From positions 107,968,515-108,032,514 of the forward strand of contig CM075729.1 in the NCBI GenBank assembly GCA_037974335.1: a stretch of DNA of 64,000 nucleotides, read 5' to 3'. Each line of letters starts with the position of its first letter. Position 1 is the stretch's first letter. The notes under the pieces were generated by a model. That model had not been told where the DNA came from. It did no database searches and saw nothing but the letters and a program-made list of their open reading frames with translations. The position numbers were made by a program, and so were the translations under genes. Positions 56,191-64,000 of the stretch are shown here, one piece after another. Origin of the DNA: Prionace glauca (lineage: Eukaryota; Chordata; Chondrichthyes; Carcharhiniformes; Carcharhinidae).

Positions 56191-56559
56191 CACACTACTC
56201 ATAGAATCGCGATCCTCTAAAACCGAGTATTCTAAACAGATTGCGATAAATCGAAAATCGGTCTTGCGTCAATTATCCCAGACTTTAATGAGAAAATAGA
56301 AAGTCGCAATTATTAAGTCTTTATCGGCAGAACAAAATATTTGCTTCTGTACTGCTAATAGCTCACATGACATGACTTAAACGATAAAAAGGACAATTCA
56401 ATAAGAAGAGTGAATAAAACGGGCTTTTTGTTACTGGAGGTTGGGAAAAAAAGGACATCCGGAGAAATGTTTATTCAGTTGTCTATATGTTTTAAACACA
56501 CACACATATATGTATTGCACTTTCACATGCATATATTCAAACATATCAGCCAGAAGGAT

Positions 56560-57420
56560 TTCAGCGGTGAAAGGGTGAGTATATTTCAGACTGAAAGCGA
56601 CAGACTTGGTTTGACCAAGGATGAGACGGAGTGCAGAAAAGAGACAGAGAATCTGGTGAAAAGGTGCGATGACAGTAATCTCTTCCTTCATGTCAGTGAA
56701 ACGAAGGAGGTGATCATTGATTTCAGGAGGACATGCCGTTTTCCAGATAAACGGCGATGAATTGGAAATTAAACATAGCTTCACATTTCTTGGTATCCAG
56801 ATCACCAACAACATACCCTGGCCGCGACAAGCGGACCATAGGTAAGAAAGTCCACCAACGTCTGTAATTTATCAGGAGGCAAAGGAACTTGTGCAGATCG
56901 GCTCCGTTTCTCATCAGTTTTTACAGATGCACAATAGAAAACATCCTTTCCAGATGTATCACAACTTGGAATAGCTTATGCTGTAACCAAGACGCAATAA
57001 ATGAAAAAGGGTTGTGAATGGAGCCCAGTCCATCACGCAAACAAGGCGCCTATGCATTGACTCCATCTATACTTTCCGTGGCCTGGGAAAAGTACCCATC
57101 ACAATCAAGAATTCCACGCAACCGAACATATACTCTTCCACTTTCTTCCAGCGGGAAAAATATGCAAAATTCTGAGCTCATATGCCAACAGATTCAAGAA
57201 CAGTTTCGTCCCTGCTGCTATCAGACTTGAATGGACGTATCTTATTTTAAGTTGATCTTTCAATACCCCCTCACTCTATGTGACACCACATTCTGCATAC
57301 CCCCCTTCTTCCTTATGCACGCAATTTTACGGGATTATTGGTCTGAAACAGTCCAAGATAAATGCAATCTGTCCGCACGCAAAGTGCTCAAGCAGTTAGG
57401 AATGAGAGGGAGATGAAGAG
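56560..57420 (+). mobile_element. L2-like LINE 3' end, tandem copy 1
   Basis: Plus frame 56410-56760 has DETECRKETENLVKRCDDSN and SETKEVIIDFRRTCRFP, an L2-clade RT tail block, followed by ITNNIPWPRQADH and the C-terminal text, then the 3' UTR. Frames are broken. It shares the order and words (TTGACCAAGG, CAAGAACAGTTTCGTCCCTG, TTGAATGGACGTATCTTA) with copy 2. Confidence 0.75.
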
Positions 57421-57554
57421 GCAGACAGAGGGAGTGAGTGGGTGTGTTTGTCAGAGAAAGATGGACAAATAAACTGAAATAGAGAGATAGTTCGGCCGAT
57501 AAGCCCGATAGCTCAATAGATGGCTCGATCGATAGATAGATCGATGGATTGCTC

Positions 57555-57593
<39 letters not shown>

Positions 57594-57599
57594 CATTAG
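57421..57599. repeat. GATA/TAGA microsatellite and flank 1
   Basis: A diverged AGAG/ATAG region leads into perfect TAGA units at about 57555-57592. It follows L2-like copy 1; the same arrangement follows copy 2. Confidence 0.85.
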
Positions 57600-58410
57600 A
57601 TATTAGCCGGAAGGCTTTCGGGGTAAAAGGGTTAAATCTGAGAGCAACAGATTTGATTTGACCAAGGTTGAGACGAAGTACGGACAAGGGGCAGAGACTC
57701 TGACAAAACCATACGGCGACAGTAATCGTCCCCTTCATGTCAGTAAAACGAAGAAGGTAGTCATTGAATTCAGGAGAAATCCCCTGTCCACATCAACGGT
57801 GACGCAGTGAAAATTGTCCAGTGCTTCACGTTTCTCGGCGTCCAGATCACCAACGCCTCTACTTTCACAGGATTCTAAGGAAATTCGACAGGTCGGCAGC
57901 GACTCTTACCAGTTTTTACAGATGCACAATAGAAAACATCCTTTCCGGATGTATCACAGCTTGGTATTGCTCCTGCTCTAATCAAGCCGCAACAAATGAC
58001 AAGGGATTGTGGACGTAGCCTAGTCCATCATATAGACAAACGTCCCATGCATAGACTGCGTCTATACGCCCCGCTGCCTGGGAAAAGTAATCAACACAAG
58101 CATGGATTCCACGAACCTGGATATATTCTCTTTTCCACCTTCTTCGCTGGGACAATATACAAAATTCTGTGTTCAAGTACCAAACGACGCAAGAACAGTT
58201 TCTTCCCTACTGCCATCAGAATTTGAATGGACGTATCTTATATTAAGCAGAGCTTTCTCTACACCCTAGCTATGTGTAACATTACATTCTGCACCCGCTC
58301 ATTTCCTCTCCCCTGTGCCCGCAATGAACGGAATGCTTGTTCTGTATAGCACAAGTAACATTGAGCAATCCAAGAGAAATGCAGTCTGTCTGGACTCAAA
58401 ATGCTCCAGT
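57600..58410 (+). mobile_element. L2-like LINE 3' end, tandem copy 2
   Basis: Contains the block SFYRCTIENILSGCITAWYC (57821-58018 frame), typical of L2-clade C-termini, preceded by TTGATTTGACCAAGGTTGAG and followed by CAAGAACAGTTTCTTCCCTA, TTGAATGGACGTATCTTATA. Offset to copy 1 is about 1.05 kb. 5'-truncated and broken. Confidence 0.75.
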
Positions 58411-58499
58411 AGACAGAAACCAGAGAGAGGTAACGAGATGAATAGGCAGAAAAAAGAGAATGAATGAGCATGTGAGAGAGACAGAGGACAGACAGACAT

Positions 58500-58660
58500 T
58501 TAGAGACAGAGTTAAATAACTAGATAGCCAGCTAGATAGCTAGCTAGACAACTAGAAAAATAGACACACAAATAGACAGACAGACAAAGAGACAGACAGA
58601 CAGATAGACAGATAGATAGATAGACAGATAGGTAGATAGATAGATAGATTGAAACAAGAA
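58500..58660. repeat. ACAG/GATA microsatellite 2
   Basis: Interrupted AGACAGACA and GATAGATAGATA units follow L2-like copy 2, mirroring the array after copy 1. Confidence 0.85.
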
Positions 58661-58697
58661 AGAAAGAAAGATGGCCGTCTCGCCTCCTTCTGCAGTA

Positions 58698-59600
58698 CAA
58701 GAGTTCTATTATGCTAAATATGCCGCTTAAATGGATCGGACATGCTAAATTGTAGAGTTCAAAAATGTGTAGAATAAGGGGATTATTGGAATGAATGTGT
58801 GGGATTACGGGGTGTGGCGGTGGAAGGGCAGGAGTAAAATGATCTGTTGGAGTGTCGGTCTATACTCGAATCAGCGCTGCAACCATTTCATGATTCTCAA
58901 TTATAATATCGCTGCACTGCTCTCAGCTGGCTTATTGAACACCCCCGAAACTTAACTGCCAATTGATTTAAAAAAATATATATTCCTCAATTAGAAAGGA
59001 CGTTATCTTGCCCTGCAGGAAATTCTGATCCATCCTGAAATGTTGCTTCACACTTTTGGCCAAGTAGCACAGCAGAGATCACAGCGAATTGTAATTGATG
59101 CTGTGGCGTCGTGATTGGGAAAACAGTTAATTTTCCACAATGTGGCCACAGTAAACTCGGCTCGAATCGGAGTCATGTGCTGCAGCCTTTTCCTCACTGT
59201 GCTACTAACTGTAAAATGGGTTGAGAGAAAACTTCATTGCATTCCGATATGCATGCTCTTAATGCGAACAACTTTTAGTTATCAGATGTTCAAAACTGCA
59301 CAGTTCAAATCCACCGCTTACCTCAAATTTGTCTTCCTTGCACTATCAAACCGCTTTTAGTCTTCTCCGTCACTGTGTTTGTCACTTTTGCTGCGGAATT
59401 GCCGAATCTACGAATCATTTCATATAATTACGTCCTTAAGTTTGTTTTACTGCCGTCGCTGAGAGTATGTGCGCATCTGACCATGGTTGTCCCGAAAACT
59501 TTCGGTCCGTGTGACTGTCAAGCAAATAAGTGCCTCGAAATAAGTAATTACTTTGGAATTGCAGTGGTGGGATTTCTCACGACTTTCCTTTCGTAAATCG
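58698..59600. repeat. tRNA-array duplicated unit, copy 2 (partner 43980-44990)
   Basis: Colinear with the partner, containing tRNA-His copy 5 at the same relative place. Diverged, with several indels. Confidence 0.85.
59108..59180 (+). pseudogene. tRNA-His-like copy 5
   Basis: AATGTGGCCACAGTAAACTC GGCTCGAATCGGAGTCATG keeps GTG and most of the T arm; the D arm is scrambled (GTGATTGGGAAAACAGTTAA). Inactive by appearance. Confidence 0.75.
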
Positions 59601-59894
59601 AATTTAAAATATCAATGAAATGAGTCTTCGATCAATTGCAGATGGAATCTCTGGACGATGGTCTAACGAGTCGTTGCGCTGTAATCAAACAATTAATGTG
59701 CCTAACCCATTTTCTGCGTTGAAATATGGAACGAATGTATGAAAAAAAACAGCTGGTATGCGACTTGCTCGACGCGAGCCAGTTTCGCCTGACGGAAATT
59801 TCTTTTGAATGTCCGTGTAAGGTGTAGCAGTTTGCACGGAATCTTTCGTTGGTATACGATGTAAGACATATACAAGTGCATTGCAACTACATCG
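59601..59894. other. tRNA-array spacer
   Basis: No recognisable element between the duplicated block and the Thr-like copy. Confidence 0.4.
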
Positions 59895-59966
59895 AGGAAC
59901 GAACGGGTATCGAAACAGGGATTTTTCAATTAGGAAACAAACACCTTGCTGTTTGGCCACCACGCC
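59895..59966 (-). pseudogene. tRNA-Thr-like, decayed
   Basis: Same 72-nt length as the intact copy. GAACGAACGGGTATCGAAAC (T arm and acceptor) and ACACCTTGCTGTTTGGCCAC (D arm) remain alignable. The anticodon loop is changed (TTTCCTAAT region) and T-stem pairing is lost. Confidence 0.78.
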
Positions 59967-60066
59967 CACCTGCCGAAAGGCTCCAGCCCAGAAGATCCTG
60001 GTCAATCTGTTCTGCCTCCTTTCCAGTGCAACCACCCTATGGCGACTCCCGACTTCTCACATGCGC

Positions 60067-60137
60067 TTTCTGGTGTTTGGTGTTTCAGATTCGGCGCTCT
60101 CACCGCCGTGTCTCCGGTTCACTCCCCATTCTGGGAT
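60067..60137 (+). pseudogene. tRNA-Glu-like (CTC), decayed
   Basis: 71 nt. The anticodon arm ATTCGGCGCTCTCACCGCCG is identical to vertebrate tRNA-Glu(CTC). The D arm (CTGGTGTTTGGTGTTTCAG) and T arm (CTCCGGTTCACTCCCC) are degraded. It lies about 100 bases from the Thr-like copy, divergently oriented. Confidence 0.8.
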
Positions 60138-60399
60138 TGTTTCTTTCATTCCCAAACCAACTGATCATATCACATCGGGCTGTGGAAGAGAACCTGTCTC
60201 ATCACTTTCTCGTTAGTAAAGTCGTTAGTATCGCACCCCCTCCCATTTATTTACAATAACATACCCTCTCTGCCTCTCATACTCAAGCAACACAGAGAAA
60301 AACGAACTTGCAGAGTATAATCCTGTGTGGTAAGAGGCACGTTGTGGTGGAAAAGCGCCCAGATAAATCGTATCATTCATAACTTCTTTACATTAGAAT

Positions 60400-61250
60400 A
60401 TAAGACCATACGAACTAGGGACAGGAGTAGGCCATCTGGCCCCTCAATCCTGCTCTGCCATTCAGTAAGATCATGGCTGACGTTTTTTGTGGATTCAGTT
60501 CCACTTACCCGTCCGCTCACCATAACCCTTTACTGTTCAAACATGTATCTATCCTTGCCTTAAAAACATTCAGTGAGGTACCCTTAACTACTTCACTGGG
60601 CAGGGAATTCCACAGGTTCTCAACTCTTTGTGTGAAGAAGCTCCTTCTCAACTCAGTCCTAAATCTGTTTCCCCTTATTTTGAGGCTATGCCCCCTAGTT
60701 CTAGATTCACCCGCCCGTAGAATCAACTTCCCTGCTTCTATCTTCTGTATTCCTTTCTTTATCTTACACTTTTCTATAAGATCTCCCATCATTCTTCTGA
60801 ATTCCAATGAGCATAGCCTCAGTCCACTCAGTCCCTCCTCATAGGCCAACCCTCTCAATTGTCGAATCAACCTAGTGAATCTCCTCTGCAGCCTCTCCAG
60901 TGCCAGGATATCTTTTCTCAAGTAAGGAGATCAAAACTGAACACAGTACTCCAGGTGTGGCCTCACCTTATACAGCTGCAACATAATCTTGCTGTTATTA
61001 AACTTTATCCCTCTAGCAATAAAGGACAAAATTCCATTTGCCTTCTTAATTACCTGCTGCACCTGCGAATGAAGTCCTTGAGGTTCCTGCACAAGTACAC
61101 CCAGGTCCCGCTGCACAGCAGCATGCTGTATTTTTTTAACTATTTAAATAATAGTCCATTTTCCTGTTATTCCTACCAAAATGGATGATCTCACATTTGC
61201 CAATATTTTACTCCAACTGTCAGACCTTTTCCCACTCACTTAGGTATCGC
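60400..61250 (-). mobile_element. CR1 clade, old relative of family a, 3' half
   Basis: The 3' end near 60400 reads GGGACAGGAGTAGGCCATCT, like family a but diverged. Frame 60517-60921 (ILALERLQRRFTRLIRQLRG, FFTQRVENLWNSLPSEVVKG) and 60931-61116 (MQRDLGVLVQEPQGLHSQVQ) cover the RT tail and C-terminus. Confidence 0.85.
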
Positions 61251-61645
61251 TGATACTCCAGAATTGAAAGGCATCTCTACAATCTCCGGCAGAACAATTA
61301 AGAATTCACCTTCCCAAATGAAAATAAAGTTTTCGTCATTCATGGTGTTTCTTATGTTAGCACCCCAGACAGCGTGGAACAAAAGAAACAATCGAGGGGT
61401 TCAGGCCGGTGATTACAATGCATTTTTGCATATTTCACGTATTTGTTCGTTATAATTGCAATACTCTCATTTGAAAAGTTAATTCTCCAAAACAATCGGC
61501 GCAGAACACGGATGGAGAAGCACAATGTTATAAATACACCTGAGTTCTCGGATTCGAATGCACATATGCCGGTGTCAGCTTATAGGAGGAAGGGAGGGAT
61601 GATTTCAAGTTACTAAATCATTTTATTACAAACATTTAGAGAAAT
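61251..61645. other. Array spacer, no gene
   Basis: No recognisable element. Confidence 0.4.
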
Positions 61646-61980
61646 GACGAAATATTGAGACCCCAATTGTTGATTCCTGTGCTATACCACTAGTCACATT
61701 CTGTCCAACATATACACTGTTGTTTTTTTTGTTAGCCAGTCAATTTTCAGTCGAAGCCAATATGTTATCCACTTCGCCAATAGATTGTATCTTCAACATT
61801 AACTTTCAAATGACTCCTGGAAATCCGAGGGCCGTGCAAGCATCAGCTTCCTTTAATTCAAAGTAAAGTTGACTCCCATAATTTGGTCAAACAATTTTTC
61901 CCTTTCAAATATAACTGATATTCTTTACTCTTCCGTATGTCCTGCTGTACCATCTGTAAATAATGATTTGTAACAATTTC
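61646..61980 (-). mobile_element. CR1-clade RT fragment, old
   Basis: Plus-strand words TTGATTCCTGTGCTATACCA CTAGTCACATTCTG correspond to the minus-strand SGVPQGS-type block; TTGGTCAAACAATTTTTCCC is LINE-like. Broken. Confidence 0.55.
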
Positions 61981-62335
61981 CCCTCGCAACCAGTTGTTTC
62001 CTGCTTTGCGCTTTCCTCCTCCTTTTTATTGAATTTGAGAGCTGGATGCTAAGGATGACATGACCGTTGGTGATGATTTTAATTTCTGTTAAAGTCAGAC
62101 GTTTCCTAACCTGATACGTTCATGGAAAAGAATTCTGAATGTTTGTGCCAGCAAATATTTTCGATACTTGGGCATTTTGTGTAATTTGCTCATCTTTCCA
62201 AAACTGCTACACGGAATTCAGTGTACCTGAAGGGTTTCTGTTTATTGTTCAGGTTTCGGACGTCCTTGGTATTTCATTAGTTGATTCAAGCGACGCTTGA
62301 GAATATCTGACCATGTCTTTCGAAGCGGAGGGGCG
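61981..62335. other. No feature recognised
   Basis: Spacer before the G-rich tract. Confidence 0.4.
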
Positions 62336-62345
62336 GAGGAGTTAG

Positions 62346-62420
62346 AGCGGAGGCGGGGGGGGGGGGGGGGGGGGGCGTTGGGAGGGGGGGGGGGGAGGGT
62401 GGAGGTGGTGGTGGGGAGGT
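62346..62420. repeat. Poly-G / G-rich tract
   Basis: Two G-runs of about 23 and 13 bases, then GGAGGGTGGAGGTGGTGGTG. Can form G-quadruplexes; the proline-rich frames on the other strand are a by-product. Confidence 0.9.
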
Positions 62421-62599
62421 TGGCGGGGGTGCAGTGTGCACGAGGGGAGGTGTGAATCGGAATCGTTCCCACGGCATTTGACCAATCGCACTAATGTCGT
62501 CTGCATCTATCAACGGTAGACTGTCTGCGGAGAGAGGAAGACGATTGACTTTATAACGCATTTAACCCCCCACTCAAGTCTACGCCTAGAAGAAAGCAG

Positions 62600-62720
62600 G
62601 CGATGAATAGAAAAAAAAAACTGCCATGTATAACATGCAGCAACAACAGGCCATGTTGGAAGCACTGAACAATTCTGAGCGATATTTGAAGAGATAGAGA
62701 CTGAGATTCCATCTGAACGG
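62600..62720. repeat. Short dispersed repeat ('GATGCTGGAA' family, variant)
   Basis: CAACAACAGGCCATGTTGGAAGCACTGAACAATTCTGAGC-type words (split: ATGTTGGAAGCACTGAACAA). A related stretch lies at 62915-62990 (CTATGCTGGAAGTACTCAAC). Confidence 0.4.
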
Positions 62721-63156
62721 ATTTCCGGGGAAAGAATACGACGCGGGCCCACAACCTTTGAAGAGCAGCATTGTTAACACACAGATACATCAAAGACAAA
62801 ATTTGCACCACCACAGCAAATGACTGTAAGATGTATTTACCTTTCTGCTCAATTATATGTCGTGAGGTCAACAGACAGTGATCAGGAAAACCCTCTCGTG
62901 CCTAACATGGACAAACAATAGACTATGCTGGAAGTACTCAACAGTTCTGAAAGCATACATGGAAAATGTATTAAACGACCTTTCTCCGAATGGGTTATAA
63001 TAGATTCAGGTTTTCAGTCAGCAGTCATTGGTTTGAAAGGTGAAACTATTCGGCTCCGATAACCCCGTCAAACGCTTGAGGAAGCAGTCCTCTAGTTGCG
63101 GGGCTGAGTGCACGCAAGCGGTTCCTCAGTCAGGTGCGATAGCAAACCTTCTGTGG
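62721..63156. other. Array spacer, no gene
   Basis: Includes the variant repeat at 62915-62990; otherwise unassigned. Confidence 0.4.
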
Positions 63157-63227
63157 TCTTGTGATCGTACAGTAGGAAGTATGCTAATTTGCGGCCGCAG
63201 CAACCTCGGTGAAAAGCCAAGTTTCAG
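63157..63227 (+). pseudogene. tRNA-His-like copy 6
   Basis: TTGTGATCGTACAGTAGGAA and GCGGCCGCAGCAACCTCGGT align with tRNA-His; the anticodon position reads GCG and the T loop is changed to GTGAAAAGCC. Confidence 0.75.
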
Positions 63228-64000
63228 TCGGAGTTGTTTAAAATATTTGACTTTTGGAGCGCAGGGATGAAAAATTCGTTGAGCACAACAATTGTTTTGA
63301 TGGTACAATTGTCCATCAGTCACATACATAATCAATTCATATTAATGTCTCTGATGGTGTGGGGCTTAGATGCACCTCTTCTTCGGGACCCCCCCCTTTC
63401 CAACTCCCACCACATTTACTCTCAATAATCTCCTTGAAATCGTTACTTCCATTGCATCATTGCTTTCCATTAAAATTGCATAATTTTGCACTCTTACTAA
63501 TTGTTGAGTACCAACTCTGTTTCTGGATTCGCACAGAAATGACCTCTGCTTTGAAACTATTGGAAGAGAATCAATTCGATCTTTCTCATTCTAGAGAGCT
63601 AAAATTCTGGAAGAACTCGATGCAATGGCGATGACGATTTTTTTTAAACCGGCAAACAGTAATGCAGTCAATACCAACTGCCGTAAAGGTTGCACATCTT
63701 GCAACAACTTTCCAGACCTGACAACTTTTGTGGTGAGCGAAACCGAGCCGTCGTTTCGAGTGTAGTCTTTCCGGGAACTTCGGGTTTTCATTTCAGATTT
63801 CCAACATCCTCATAATTTTGTGCTCTTGTAATGCTGAATTGTTGAAACAACAATTGGCCCCCCAAAGACGTTGATATCAGTTGCTAAAAGCTCAGGTCCC
63901 AGCTGGAATGTCCATGGCACCCGGCTGGTCATTACCTGCCAGCGGGAAAAGAAAGTATTTATGCATAAATCTGCTTTATGTTAGCAATTTTTTAAAAAAA
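63228..64000. other. No feature recognised to window end
   Basis: AT-rich, likely continuing array spacer; ends in a TTTTTTAAAAAAA stretch. No tRNA-like motif seen. Confidence 0.4.

Noticed and set aside
62286-62561. Proline-rich minus frames as a protein
   Set aside because: They are simply the reverse of the poly-G tract.
1-64000. CRISPR arrays, bacterial operons, retroviral or LTR elements
   Set aside because: Repeats are LINE/SINE/MITE type; no regularly spaced short repeats, and no gag, pol (LTR-type), env or terminal-repeat pair was recognised.

Overview
This is vertebrate genomic DNA that is almost wholly repeat-derived. I found no intact host protein-coding gene. The dense crop of CR1-clade LINEs with 3' ends in 7-8 bp tandem repeats, tRNA-derived SINEs with CR1-like tails, L2-like and Tx1-like LINEs, and a foldback element with the motif AACCTGGTGTTG suggests a cartilaginous fish, probably a shark. 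That is inference from family resemblance; no database search was possible. Labels used below: 'family a' is the CR1 whose tail is the octamer ACATAAGA (minus-strand copies read here on the plus strand); 'b' and 'c' are other CR1 subfamilies. || Layout. 0-9 kb: two inverted Tx1-like LINE ends, an L2-like LINE, and a near-complete CR1 b (2.05-6.83 kb, minus) carrying a nested family a copy and a U2-snRNA-headed SINE. 9-11.7 kb: a perfect 88-bp-armed foldback element and a recent 206-bp direct duplication beside a zinc-finger relic. 11.7-23.3 kb: two long family a copies; the second has an uninterrupted 1016-codon endonuclease-reverse transcriptase frame overlapping the tail of an esterase-type ORF1. 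24-38 kb: older CR1s on both strands, some nested, with SINEs between. || 38.8-63.2 kb is different: a decayed tandem array of tRNA-bearing units (tRNA-His on +, tRNA-Asn on +, tRNA-Thr on -, tRNA-Glu on +) in diverged duplicated DNA, later split by CR1, L2 and SINE insertions. Six His-like, two Asn-like, three Thr-like (one cut in two by a CR1) and one Glu-like copy can be traced. Only the tRNA-Thr(CGT) at 56119-56190 keeps a fully paired cloverleaf and good A and B boxes. || The genes do not form a pathway. The story is element dynamics: LINE enzymes that could mobilise themselves and SINEs with matching tails, acting on an ageing tRNA gene cluster. The best leads are the tRNA array, the intact CR1 frame, the 145-bp exact inverted templated insertion at 1.7 kb and the perfect hairpin at 9.4 kb.
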